From: Bacteroidota bacterium
Lineage (GTDB): Bacteria; Bacteroidota; Ignavibacteria; UBA10030; UBA8401
Direction: 5' to 3'
Assembly (NCBI GenBank): GCA_030679145.1
Contig: JAUXTU010000097.1
Location: 1 to 39,034 of the forward strand
Length of the DNA stretch: 39,034 nt
Shown here piece after piece: positions 8,961-16,581 of the stretch; position 1 is the stretch's first letter, and each line of letters opens with the position of its first letter. The notes below the pieces were generated by a model, which saw only the letters and a list, made by a program, of their open reading frames with translations, did no database searches and was not told the DNA's origin. A program made the translations under genes and the position numbers.

Positions 8961-9147
8961 AGAAACCATCTCAAAAATGCCAAACCATTGTCATTGCGAG
9001 ACGTTTTTTGTCGAAGGAATCTTGTTTTTTTTGTTAAGTTTTGGAGATTGCCCCGCTTTTTGGATTCCGCTTGTGCGGGATTTATAAAGCGGAACTTCGG
9101 TCGCTGTGCTCCCTCGCAATGACCATCCATTTTTTAAAAAGGCTTCT
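8961..9147. repeat. MITE-like inverted repeat, copy 3
   Basis: The left end AGAAACCATCTCAAAAATG and right end CATTTTTTAAAAAGGCTTCT are imperfect terminal inverted repeats. Inside are GTCATTGCGAGACG on the left and CCCTCGCAATGAC on the right. It begins 2 bp after the SRPBCC stop and may end transcription of the ArsR operon. Confidence 0.7.
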
Positions 9148-9219
9148 AGGCAGTACAAAATTTTTAAAAACCAAACCATTTATAAATTCATAATTGACTA
9201 AATCACACCTGAGGAAGTA

Positions 9220-10074
9220 ATGAAAACAGTAATGAAATTTGCACTCTTGTTTTTTATTTTTTTTATACTTTTTGTTTTGCCCAATGTTTTCTTTCCGCTT
9301 AATATCAAAATTGAGAATCCAAGCGAATACAACGGGCAGATGATAGCTGTATTATTACTGATGCAGTTTTCCATTATTATCTATTTGATCAAACGCCTTA
9401 ACCTGTGGGGAGGAAAACTTTTTCTCAGCACAGCGCTTATCTTTTGGGGTCTCCAGACCTTTATGACACAATCGGAGACATGGTATTTTAGAGAAGCGAT
9501 GCCTGCAATTACCAACAAGGAATTACTAAATTTATTTCTACGCCCGTTGATTACAGCCGTCACTTTTATACCGCTGGCAATATGGATGTTGGGTAAGTGG
9601 AAACAGAATGCTGAACGTTCCACACCTCAAATTCAATTAAACCCATCAAACCTACATTGGAAAGAAGTAGTATGGCTCTCCGCCGCTTACGTGATAATTT
9701 ATTTTGTGTTCGGTTATTTTGTTGCTTGGCAATTTGAAGCCGTTCGTTTATTCTATTCAGGAAGCGCAGAAAATGCAGGATTTATCGGGCAAATACAGCA
9801 GACGCTGCAAACAAAGAATTTTATTTTTCTCTTTCAGTTCTTCCGCGGGTTTTTATGGATCATGGTGGGATTTCCAATAGTGATGTATTTGAACGGAAGT
9901 AAAAAAGAAAAAATTCTAGCATGCATTTTTTTGTATTCGCTTCCTGCAATACAACTGATTGTTGACAATCCATTTATGCCGCAGCAAGTGAGAATAGCAC
10001 ACTTGCTGGAAGTTGCCACATCCAACGGATTGTTTGGGTTATTGATTGGATACAGTTCAATAAAAAAAGTATGA
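9220..10074 (+). CDS. Polytopic membrane protein, unknown function
   Basis: The 284-residue product has an N-terminal hydrophobic stretch (FALLFFIFFILFVLPNVFF) and about six further transmembrane segments, for example AVLLLMQFSIIIYLI, VVWLSAAYVIIYFVFGYFV and GFLWIMVGFPIVMYL. The start is supported by GAGGAAGTA just upstream. I see no catalytic motif and cannot name the family. It lies outside the ArsR operon proper, separated by the repeat at 8961-9147, and converges on the small membrane protein at 10081. Confidence 0.75.
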   Translation: MKTVMKFALLFFIFFILFVLPNVFFPLNIKIENPSEYNGQMIAVLLLMQFSIIIYLIKRLNLWGGKLFLSTALIFWGLQTFMTQSETWYFREAMPAITNKELLNLFLRPLITAVTFIPLAIWMLGKWKQNAERSTPQIQLNPSNLHWKEVVWLSAAYVIIYFVFGYFVAWQFEAVRLFYSGSAENAGFIGQIQQTLQTKNFIFLFQFFRGFLWIMVGFPIVMYLNGSKKEKILACIFLYSLPAIQLIVDNPFMPQQVRIAHLLEVATSNGLFGLLIGYSSIKKV

Positions 10075-10080
10075 TTACAT

Positions 10081-10419
10081 TCAAGGCTGAAAATATTTTT
10101 TCGCATCCGGACGAAGAAGAAAATAAGAAATGACCGCAAGCAGTACGGCGTGCGTTGCCAGTTGGGAAAACTCGTGGAAAAAACTTATGTAAACGTGGTA
10201 AGCAATCCAGACTAGCAGAAGCCAGCGTGCCCAATTTGCGCCGCGAAGTGTAAAAGCTCCGCCAACGATTGCCAGAAGCCGGGAGAAGAGAACCCACGCT
10301 TGATCATTTGAAAACGGGTTGTGGATATTGAGTTCGGTTGCGTGGTATGCAACTCCGACAATGCCGGCTGCAATAAAGAGCCAGCCGACAATGGTAACAG
10401 AGAGAGGACGTTTGATCAT
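10081..10419 (-). CDS. Small four-helix membrane protein, unknown function
   Basis: The 112-residue protein starts MIKRPLSVTIVGWLFIAAG and shows about four hydrophobic helices, ending in a short polar tail (RPDAKKYFQP). The PLSVTIVGWLFI start resembles small uncharacterised membrane proteins found widely in bacteria. Its 3' end lies 6 bp from the convergent gene at 9220-10074. It is divergent from the ECF sigma region; nothing further can be said of its role. Confidence 0.7.
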   Translation of the reverse strand: MIKRPLSVTIVGWLFIAAGIVGVAYHATELNIHNPFSNDQAWVLFSRLLAIVGGAFTLRGANWARWLLLVWIAYHVYISFFHEFSQLATHAVLLAVISYFLLRPDAKKYFQP

Positions 10420-10543
10420 TGTTCAATCCTTAAACTTATTTCTATCTGAAAATACCCAAGACCTAATCAATTATCAATCTTGCCTTTTCGCTCCGCTTAA
10501 AGTATTATGCAATATATTTAATTAAGAGGGAATAATCCGATTA

Positions 10544-10687
10544 ATGGAAATTTCCACAGAACACATTCGCAAAACACTCGACACGGTTTACACGACCGAA
10601 TCGCGCCGCATTCTTGCTACGCCTGCGTGCCGAAACGCGGCACTTCGGCGTGCAGGCACGCTCATTCGTCTGCTTGCTAAAAATTAA
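10544..10687 (+). pseudogene. Relic N-terminal fragment of a second ECF42-type sigma gene with palindromic insertion
   Basis: The 47-codon reading frame parallels the first residues of the sigma factor at 10696: 19 of 26 leading residues are identical by hand alignment, including YTTESRRILAT. Homology is then interrupted by 13 codons (10622-10660) and resumes with LIRLLA before TAA. The insert is a 35-bp palindrome plus flank, bounded by duplicated ACG. DNA divergence from the neighbouring copy is substantial, so this is an old paralogue reduced to a stub, not a recent duplication. Confidence 0.75.
10622..10656. repeat. In-frame palindromic insertion in the sigma relic
   Basis: CCTGCGTGCCGAA (10622-10634) pairs with TTCGGCGTGCAGG (10644-10656) around a 9-nt loop; the two mismatches become G-U pairs in RNA. 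The insert with one flanking ACG is 39 nt, a multiple of three. Confidence 0.7.
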
Positions 10688-10695
10688 TTCACTCT

Positions 10696-11775
10696 ATGGA
10701 AAATTCGACTCAGAATATTAGTGCAACGCTTGATTCGTTATATACGACTGAATCGCGCCGAATTCTTGCTACATTGATTCGCTTACTCGGCGATTTTGAC
10801 ATTGCCGAAGATGCAATGCACGATGCATTTGCAGCAGCGGCGGAGAAGTGGTCCGTAGAGGGAGTTCCTGAAAACCCGCGAGCGTGGCTTATCTCAACGG
10901 GACGATTCAAAGCGATAGACGAAATGCGTCGCAATGCAAAGTTCAATTCATCATTAGATCAAGTCGCAGAACAGTACGAAGGAGATGCGTTCGACATTGC
11001 GGCGCAGATCGATAAAGGAATTCAGGATGATGAACTGCGGCTAATCTTTACTTGCTGTCATCCGGCATTATCCCCCGACGCGCGCATTGCACTGACACTG
11101 CGCGAAGTGTGCGATCTTACCACCGAAGAAATTGCGCATGCATTTCTCACCACACCGACTACGCTTGCGCAGCGCATCGTCCGTGCAAAAGCAAAGATCC
11201 GCGATGCGCGCATTCCGTATCAAGTGCCGGCGCAATCAGAACTGCCGGAGCGTTTGAACACTGTGCTTCATGTAATCTATTTAGTTTTTAACGAAGGATA
11301 TTCCGCATCATCGGGGGAAACATTAACGCGCGCAGATCTTTCCGGCGAAGCAATTCGTCTTGGAAGATTATTACTGCAATTGTTGCCAGAACCTGAAGCG
11401 ATGGGACTTCTTGCGCTGATGCTTTTACAAGAATCACGCCGCGCCGCGCGCACATCTTTTGTGGGCGATATAATTTTGCTGGAGGATCAAGACCGAGCAT
11501 TATGGAATCAAGAATATATCAACGAAGGAATCGCATTGGTTGAGCAGGCGCTTTCTTCGCGGCGCTTTGGACCGTACACAATTCAAGCGGCGATCGCAGC
11601 AGTACATTCCGAAGCAAAAAACGCGGCGGAAACAGATTGGAAACAGATCGTCGGATTGTATGATTTTCTGCTGCGGGTAGAACAGTCGCCGGTGATTGAA
11701 TTGAATCGCGCCGTAGCAGTTGCGATGCGTGATGCCCGCCTGCCGGACGGGGAGGGTTTTCAAGCGGGGGAATAA
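10696..11775 (+). CDS. ECF sigma factor, ECF42-type, C-terminus truncated by frameshift
   Basis: The 359-residue frame keeps both sigma domains: region 2 about residues 10-80 (LGDFDIAEDAMHDAFAAA, ENPRAWLISTGRFKAIDEMRR) and region 4 about 110-170, with the ECF42 hallmark TCCHPALSPDARIALTLREV. A helical TPR-like extension follows (about 190-346) and ends abruptly after AVAVAMRD, where the family continues. Eleven unrelated residues then lead to TAA. The missing part is readable in another frame at 11754-11966. Without 20 nt at 11734-11753 the frame would continue to about 416 residues, the usual family size. These sigma factors act with DGPF/YCII proteins, three of which are encoded 5-9 kb downstream. 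It may be inactive or altered. Confidence 0.88.
   Translation: MENSTQNISATLDSLYTTESRRILATLIRLLGDFDIAEDAMHDAFAAAAEKWSVEGVPENPRAWLISTGRFKAIDEMRRNAKFNSSLDQVAEQYEGDAFDIAAQIDKGIQDDELRLIFTCCHPALSPDARIALTLREVCDLTTEEIAHAFLTTPTTLAQRIVRAKAKIRDARIPYQVPAQSELPERLNTVLHVIYLVFNEGYSASSGETLTRADLSGEAIRLGRLLLQLLPEPEAMGLLALMLLQESRRAARTSFVGDIILLEDQDRALWNQEYINEGIALVEQALSSRRFGPYTIQAAIAAVHSEAKNAAETDWKQIVGLYDFLLRVEQSPVIELNRAVAVAMRDARLPDGEGFQAGE
11734..11753. repeat. Net 20-nt insertion that shifts the sigma factor frame
   Basis: The segment contains CCCG (11735-11738) and CGGG (11748-11751) around CCTGCCGGA. Removing these 20 nt joins GAT to GGG-TTT-TCA and restores the frame into the conserved C-terminus. The exact boundaries are ambiguous by a few bases. 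Confidence 0.6.
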
Positions 11776-11966
11776 ATATTATCGATGCAATTCTTGAACG
11801 CGGCGATCTTACCGATTATCAATTTGCACATTCCGCACGGGCAGAGCTTTGTCGCCGATTAGGGAACATGGATGAAGCGAAAACTTCATTTGCACGCGCA
11901 CTTTTTCTGACAAAACAAGAACCTGAGCGAAGGTTTTTGGAAGGCCAGATGAAAAAATTGGGATGA
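11754..11966 (+). pseudogene. Out-of-frame C-terminal part of the ECF42 sigma factor
   Basis: This frame encodes GGINIIDAILERG, then FAHSARAELCRRLGNMDEA, and ends TKQEPERRFLEGQMKKLG before TGA at 11964. The pattern (helical repeats, HSARAELCRRLG, ERRFLE) is the conserved end of ECF42-type sigma factors. It lacks its own start and is offset +2 from the upstream frame, so it is the displaced tail of the gene at 10696. Confidence 0.85.
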
Positions 11967-11973
11967 AAGAACA

Positions 11974-12246
11974 GTCCGCCCTACGGGGCTCGATGAGATG
12001 TAGATGATCGCTAATTATAAATAGCGCGTTCCTACGGAGCAATTACCATTGTGTGAAAAATGAAAATTTGAAAATATGTGATCGAACAATTGGATAAAAT
12101 AATAAAGGACTTCGCCGGAATGACGACGCAAGCGTCGGGATATTAGACCCAATAGTGAATAAATTTATAAAATTACATTTAGCACCATCGGTGCGAACAG
12201 ACTATAGGGATAACAGAAAAAAATTATTCAAGCGCCATAGGCGCGA
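11974..12246. repeat. Short RAYT-type palindromes upstream of the transposase
   Basis: This gene-free stretch holds GCCCTACGGGGC (about 11978-11990), GTTCCTACGGAGC (about 12028-12040), TTAGCACCATCGGTGCGAAC (12178-12197) and AGCGCCATAGGCGC (12231-12244). Each is a 4-6 bp stem around a CTACGG, CATCGG or CATAGG centre. They resemble the REP hairpins that accompany REP-associated transposases. Nothing else is evident up to the transposase start. Confidence 0.65.
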
Positions 12247-12271
12247 CCTGTAAACAATACGTGGAGGGATA

Positions 12272-12739
12272 ATGGCAAATACCTACACCCAGATTTATAT
12301 TCATATTGTTTTTGCTGTGCAGGGAAGAGGATGTTTGATTCCACGCCAGCATAAAGAAGAGTTATGTAAATTCACCACCGGTATTATTAAAAACAGAGAT
12401 CAAAAACTCATTGCAATCAATTGCGAACCGGACCACATGCATGTTTTTGTCGGCGTAAAACCAACGATCACAATATCCGATCTTGTACGGGATATCAAAG
12501 CCGGTTCTTCCGGATTTATCAACGATAAACAATGGATCAAAGGTAAATTCAACTGGCAGGAAGGGTTTGGGGCATTCTCCCATTCCCATTCAAATATTGA
12601 CACGGTTGTAAAATATATTCAGAGCCAGGAAGAACATCATCGGAAGAAAACATTCAAGGAAGAATATTTAAAAATGTTGGAGGATTTTGCTGTGGAGTAT
12701 AATTCGGAATATCTCTTTCAGTGGATTGACGAGGAATGA
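12272..12739 (+). CDS. REP-associated tyrosine transposase (IS200/IS605-like Y1 family)
   Basis: The 155-residue protein is a single-strand DNA transposase of the HUH/Y1 class. The metal-binding motif is CEPDHMHVFV with His55 and His57, and the nucleophilic tyrosine is probably Tyr115 in TVVKYIQSQEEHH. The N-terminus TYTQIYIHIVFAVQGR and the C-terminal EYLFQW are typical. No accessory TnpB is encoded and no classical IS ends are seen. Instead, short palindromes lie on both sides, as expected for a domesticated RAYT acting on REP hairpins. The frame is intact, so it may be active. GGAGGGATA precedes the ATG. Confidence 0.92.
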   Translation: MANTYTQIYIHIVFAVQGRGCLIPRQHKEELCKFTTGIIKNRDQKLIAINCEPDHMHVFVGVKPTITISDLVRDIKAGSSGFINDKQWIKGKFNWQEGFGAFSHSHSNIDTVVKYIQSQEEHHRKKTFKEEYLKMLEDFAVEYNSEYLFQWIDEE

Positions 12740-12743
12740 ATCA

Positions 12744-12938
12744 GGTCGCCCCTCTGGGGCTAAATCTGTACGCCCCTCTGGGGCTATAAACAGTGCACTC
12801 CTACGGAGTGCTTTAATTCTTTAACAATAAGTTTAAAAAAAATAAGCGATGCTGGGAAAATTTTAGCACCGTAGGTGCAAACTGTTTGTCGTTTTATTGC
12901 AAGTACATAAAACAAGCTCCGAAGGAGCGATCTATAAA
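12744..12938. repeat. Short RAYT-type palindromes downstream of the transposase
   Basis: GCCCCTCTGGGGC occurs twice (about 12748-12760 and 12772-12784), followed by GCACTCCTACGGAGTGC (12796-12812), TAGCACCGTAGGTGCAAAC (12864-12882) and GCTCCGAAGGAGC (12916-12928). They differ in stem sequence but share size and a CTNNGG-type centre. The rest of the gap to 13075 shows only a ribosome binding site (AGGAGAG) for the peptidase. Confidence 0.7.
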
Positions 12939-13075
12939 ATAATAATCGGAATCTATTCGTAAACAAGATCGCGTTGACGGTGTAAAAGATTTTTTTACCG
13001 ACAGCTGATTGTACGTTGCATCCAAGTCTCATCAATTGCACATTATTTTAAAATCTTAATCATAGGAGAGTTACC

Positions 13076-14788
13076 ATGAACCGATACAAAACAATCATAC
13101 TATGTCTGTTGCTGCTCTTCTCATTCGCAGTAGCAAAAAATGAATCCCTTGCCTCTCTGCTCGAATCACGCGGTTCTGCTCTTGTCACGGAAGCAAAATC
13201 TAGCGGAACGAACGGACCGACAACGTACCGCCGTTTTGTTGAACTCGTTGCTGCCGAACTTACAAAATCAGGTGATAAAACAACTGCGGAAAAACTCACG
13301 ACTGCTATAACCAATCCTTCCACATCCAACTTCCCGCGAACGGAATTCGCATGGATCACGCACATCTTTGCGCGTGAGTTTTATAAAGATGATATCATTC
13401 GGGAAACCGGAGAACTGATCAAGTTTAAAACTTTTGCCACCGATGTACCAAATCGCAAAAACCCGGAGTTCATCCGCCAGAAGGAATATCTTCAAGCGCT
13501 TTCAGAAAAATTAGGATTACACTTCAATGATGCGGATGGCTATGTGCAAGAAATCTGGATTGGAAACGGACCGGAATCGTTCGGGCTTATGTCTCACTCG
13601 GACGTTCAGCCGGTCGCTCCCGAAGAATGGTCGCACGATCCGTGGAGCGGTGACATTATCGACGGAAAAATCTGGGGACGCGGCTCCGTTGATGATAAGG
13701 GACCGATCGTTGCGATCATGTACGGCATGCGGGCAATGCTGGACAGCGGATTTCCTCTCAAAAAAAAAATTATTCTTCTTGTTGGAACCGATGAAGAATC
13801 GGCGAACGAGGATGTTTCCACATACCTGAAAACAAACAAAGCACCCGACCAGACAATTGTTGTCGACTCGAACTTCCCGGTGATCTGCGCGGAAAAAGGA
13901 TGGTGCGGCATCTGGCTTCACATTCCGAAAGAAGCGGGGAGTTCAAATGGAAAAGGATTATTAGTAACCTCGCTCCAATCCGGTTTTTCACCATCGATCG
14001 TACCGGAACGTGCCGTCGCAAAGATCGTTTCAACAAAAGGGAATGCTGCCGACGCAAAAAAAGAAATTGAAAAAAAAGTTGAAGGATTCAAAAAACGAAG
14101 AGCCGGAGCAAGGATAGAAGTAAACACTTCAGGCGATACAGTAATAGTGACGGCGTGGGGAAAAACGGTTCACAGCGCAGGACCCGAACAGGGACACAAT
14201 GCGCTCATGGACTTGCTCGTCTTTCTTGACAATGACCTGAAGGTTTTACCAAACGCGTATGGATTGATGGCAAAGTTTGCTGCACGGTACATCGGTTTTG
14301 AACTGAATGGAAAAAGTCTCGGGATTGCTCACAAGGATGATTTCATGGGAAGCGTAACCGTTGCGGGTGATATGTTCAATCAAACAGACACAACGGTGAT
14401 GTTCATGTTTAATTTCCGCATACCGAAAGGGATCAAGAGTGCTGCGATCGAACGGAAACTGAACTCTCTCTTCACCAAATTTGGAAAGGACCATGGATTC
14501 AAATTTTCCGACACGCGTTATATGAGCGATGCTCATTATTTCGACCCTAAAAATCCATTAGTGCAAAAACTTTTAACGATCTATAACTCTGTTACAAAAG
14601 AGAATAGGGGGGCACAATCCATTGGGGGCGGTACGTACGCGCACAGAATTCCCAATGCCGTGGTCTTCGGTCCCGCACTGCCGGAAGAAGAATACCTCGG
14701 TCACAGACCCAACGAGTATTTTCTTATCAGCACTCTTGTGCGGAATATTGAGATACTCACACATACGATGGTGGAATTTGGAATGTAG
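13076..14788 (+). CDS. Secreted M20-family dipeptidase/metallopeptidase
   Basis: The 570-residue protein begins with a signal peptide (hydrophobic residues 7-20, cleavage near AVA-K). It is a di-zinc M20 peptidase of the PepV/dipeptidase type, expected to cut small peptides outside the cytoplasmic membrane. Metal and catalytic residues visible are His174 in LMSHSDVQPV, Asp206 in GRGSVDDKGP, Glu240-Glu241 in GTDEESANED, Asp264 in VVDSNFPV and a C-terminal His in GGGTYAHRIPN. About 100 residues precede the catalytic domain and do not match a domain I know. It is flanked by repeat regions on both sides, so it is likely a single-gene unit. CATAGGAGAG lies upstream. Confidence 0.92.
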   Translation: MNRYKTIILCLLLLFSFAVAKNESLASLLESRGSALVTEAKSSGTNGPTTYRRFVELVAAELTKSGDKTTAEKLTTAITNPSTSNFPRTEFAWITHIFAREFYKDDIIRETGELIKFKTFATDVPNRKNPEFIRQKEYLQALSEKLGLHFNDADGYVQEIWIGNGPESFGLMSHSDVQPVAPEEWSHDPWSGDIIDGKIWGRGSVDDKGPIVAIMYGMRAMLDSGFPLKKKIILLVGTDEESANEDVSTYLKTNKAPDQTIVVDSNFPVICAEKGWCGIWLHIPKEAGSSNGKGLLVTSLQSGFSPSIVPERAVAKIVSTKGNAADAKKEIEKKVEGFKKRRAGARIEVNTSGDTVIVTAWGKTVHSAGPEQGHNALMDLLVFLDNDLKVLPNAYGLMAKFAARYIGFELNGKSLGIAHKDDFMGSVTVAGDMFNQTDTTVMFMFNFRIPKGIKSAAIERKLNSLFTKFGKDHGFKFSDTRYMSDAHYFDPKNPLVQKLLTIYNSVTKENRGAQSIGGGTYAHRIPNAVVFGPALPEEEYLGHRPNEYFLISTLVRNIEILTHTMVEFGM

Positions 14789-14810
14789 AAGCGTGAACAA
14801 TCAGCTTGTT

Positions 14811-14892
14811 AACCGCAAAGAACGCAAAGAGCGCTAAGAAGTTTTGTAATATCTTCATTAAAATTTCTGCGTTCTCAGCAAACTCTGCGGTG
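14811..14892. repeat. AACCGCAAAG imperfect inverted repeat
   Basis: AACCGCAAAGAACGCAAAG at the left and TCAGCAAACTCTGCGGT at the right are imperfectly complementary arms, a common dispersed repeat style in this phylum. It lies 22 bp after the peptidase stop and may serve as a terminator. Confidence 0.6.
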
Positions 14893-14944
14893 TACATATT
14901 CACGAAATAATCTGTGAATCTGTGGCAAAAAAATCATAAGTGAT

Positions 14945-14971
14945 TGTCGATTTTTGATTATGCTAATCGAC
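14945..14971 (+). promoter_or_regulatory. Candidate ECF42 promoter for the 15073 gene array
   Basis: TGTCGA (14945-14950) and CGAC (14968-14971) are spaced by 17 nt and followed by TATATATTG. This matches the -35 TGTCGA and -10 CGA(T/C) pattern I recall for ECF42 sigma factors. A near-identical element precedes the gene at 20425. A hairpin TGCGCCA/TGGCGCA (14996-15015) lies in the leader. The role is inferred from the motif and the DGPF genes downstream. Confidence 0.65.
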
Positions 14972-15072
14972 TATATATTGTCAGCCAGAAGCTGATGCGC
15001 CAAAAAACTGGCGCACAAGTGCGTCTCTGGTGCAAATGAATATTTTCATCGATAATGAAAGGAGAAACAACC

Positions 15073-15681
15073 ATGAGAAAAATAATCGTTTTATCGTTTA
15101 TTACCTTAGATGGAGTAATGCAAGCGCCCGGAGGTCCCGAGGAAGATACGTCAAGTGGCTTCAAATATGGCGGTTGGTGTGCGCCGTATTTTGCCGACGC
15201 TGACGAAGCGGCCGGTGAGCTCATGGCAAAACAAATGAAGTCCGCAGACCTTCTATTGGGTAGAAAAACATTTGATATTTTTGCTGCCTACTGGCCTGAA
15301 CATGCAGATATGTGGACAGGTATCAATGACGTCACTAAATACGTCGTGTCCAAGACTATGAATAAGAATAAGTCAGATTGGAAAAACATAGTTTTCCTTA
15401 AAAGCGTCGATGACATCAAAAAGATCAAGAACTCAGCAGGCACTGATATCCAAGTTCATGGCAGCGGCAACCTGGTCCAGACACTACTCAAACATGATCT
15501 GGTTGATGAGCTGTGGCTCAAAACGTTCCCGGTCACACTCGGTACGGGCAAGCGTTTGTTTGGCGAGGGTAGCATTCCTGCAGCCTTCACATTAACAGAG
15601 AGTTTGGTTACGCCAAATGGTGTGATTTTCGCCAATTACAAGCGAACCGGAGAAGTGAAGACAGGTACTATTGGAGCGTAA
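15073..15681 (+). CDS. Dihydrofolate reductase-family protein (RibD C-terminal-like), paralogue 1
   Basis: The 202-residue cytoplasmic protein has the DHFR/RibD reductase fold, so an NADPH-dependent reduction is likely, but the substrate is unknown. Visible motifs are FITLDGVMQAPGGPEED, LLLGRKTFDIFAAYWPEH, YVVSKTMNKN, IQVHGSGNLVQTLL and LWLKTFPVTLGTGKRLF. The ATG at 15073 follows AAAGGAGA; a start 18 bp upstream would swallow that site. It is the first gene after the ECF42-like promoter. The 3' end is odd: a second GEVKTG-coding stretch follows its stop. Confidence 0.88.
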   Translation: MRKIIVLSFITLDGVMQAPGGPEEDTSSGFKYGGWCAPYFADADEAAGELMAKQMKSADLLLGRKTFDIFAAYWPEHADMWTGINDVTKYVVSKTMNKNKSDWKNIVFLKSVDDIKKIKNSAGTDIQVHGSGNLVQTLLKHDLVDELWLKTFPVTLGTGKRLFGEGSIPAAFTLTESLVTPNGVIFANYKRTGEVKTGTIGA

Positions 15682-15708
15682 GGAGAAGTAAAAACAGGTT
15701 CGTTCTAA
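15649..15708 (+). repeat. Duplicated 3' end of the reductase gene
   Basis: GGAGAAGTGAAGACAGGT (15649) is repeated with two changes as GGAGAAGTAAAAACAGGT (15682). The first copy ends the frame as GEVKTGTIGA. The second, directly after the stop, would read GEVKTGSF then TAA, which looks like a usual C-terminus of this family. Confidence 0.7.
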
Positions 15709-15729
15709 ATACTATAAGGAGATATTACC

Positions 15730-16164
15730 ATGAGATTCATAATGTTCATGATCCCGGATGTTTACCAGGGAGGAAAAGGGAAAAGAGTTGCAGGAGATTT
15801 CACTCCTCCCGCCGATGCTGTGGAAGCAATGATGAAATATAACGAAGAACTGGCAAAAGCAGGACATCTCATCGCGCTCGACGGTCTTCATCCGATTGAA
15901 AAAGGCGCGCGCGTTTCTTTTTCCAAAGGAAAACCGACCGTCACCGATGGACCGTTCATCGAATCGAAGGAAGTGTTCGGCGGATATTGGCACGTCAATT
16001 TCAAATCCAAAGAAGAAGCAATCGAATGGGCAAAGCGCATTCCTGCGGCGGACGGTGATACCGTAGAAATCCGTCAGGTGTTCGAAGTGGCTGATTGGCC
16101 GGAAGATGCGCAGAATGCTGCAGACAGCTCAGTAGTGAAAAAGGCGGTAGAAAAACACCGATAG
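15730..16164 (+). CDS. YCII/DGPF-domain protein, paralogue 1
   Basis: The 144-residue protein contains the name-giving motif in KPTVTDGPFIESKEVFGGYW (Asp73-Gly-Pro-Phe76), in a ferredoxin-like YciI fold. The ending is long and charged. A strong TAAGGAGAT ribosome site precedes the ATG. DGPF proteins are the typical genomic partners and targets of ECF42 sigma factors, and such a sigma gene is 4 kb upstream. Biochemical activity is not known for this family. Confidence 0.9.
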   Translation: MRFIMFMIPDVYQGGKGKRVAGDFTPPADAVEAMMKYNEELAKAGHLIALDGLHPIEKGARVSFSKGKPTVTDGPFIESKEVFGGYWHVNFKSKEEAIEWAKRIPAADGDTVEIRQVFEVADWPEDAQNAADSSVVKKAVEKHR

Positions 16165-16181
16165 ACAAAACAAAAAAGAAT

Positions 16182-16559
16182 ATGAAAAAAATTAACATAG
16201 AAAACATCGATGATTACATCGCGGGTTTTCCAAAAAGCACTCAAAAACTTTTAAAAGAAATCAGAGCCGCGATTAAAAAAGCAGCGCCGCAAACTGAAGA
16301 GGCGATCAAATACGGTATTCCGACATTTATGCTGAATGGTAACTTAGCGCATTTTGGAGGATACGAACATCATATCGGGTTTTATCCTGCGCCGCGGGCG
16401 ATTGAAGTATTCAAAAAGGAGCTGTCAAAGTATGAGGGTGGAAAGGGGACGATACAATTTCCGATAGACAAACCGCTTCCCATTGGGCTGATAAAAAAAA
16501 TTGTAAAATTTAGAGTAAAGGAACATTTAGAAAAAGTGAAAGTAAAAAAGAAAAAATAG
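16182..16559 (+). CDS. DUF1801-domain protein
   Basis: The 125-residue product matches small DUF1801 proteins: DDYIAGFPKSTQKLLKEIR, APQTEEAIKYGIPTFMLNG, LAHFGGYEHHIGFYPAP and FPIDKPLPIGLIKKIVKFR, ending in a lysine-rich tail. The ATG at 16182 is chosen because the upstream frame overlaps the YCII gene and has no family similarity. It starts 17 bp after the YCII stop. Function is unestablished, though the fold is linked to iron/frataxin-like domains in databases. Confidence 0.85.
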   Translation: MKKINIENIDDYIAGFPKSTQKLLKEIRAAIKKAAPQTEEAIKYGIPTFMLNGNLAHFGGYEHHIGFYPAPRAIEVFKKELSKYEGGKGTIQFPIDKPLPIGLIKKIVKFRVKEHLEKVKVKKKK

Positions 16560-16581
16560 TTTGATTATAGGAGAAAAAATT

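Noticed and set aside
11974-12938. Short regular palindromes as a CRISPR array
   Set aside because: The repeats differ in sequence, are not regularly spaced, have no uniform spacers, and surround a REP-type transposase.
12972-13002. CGTTGA...CGAC upstream of the M20 peptidase as a third ECF42 promoter
   Set aside because: The spacer is 21 nt, not 17, and the -35 matches poorly.
13517-13921. 134-codon minus-strand frame inside the M20 peptidase
   Set aside because: It is antisense to the metal-binding region of a clearly real gene.
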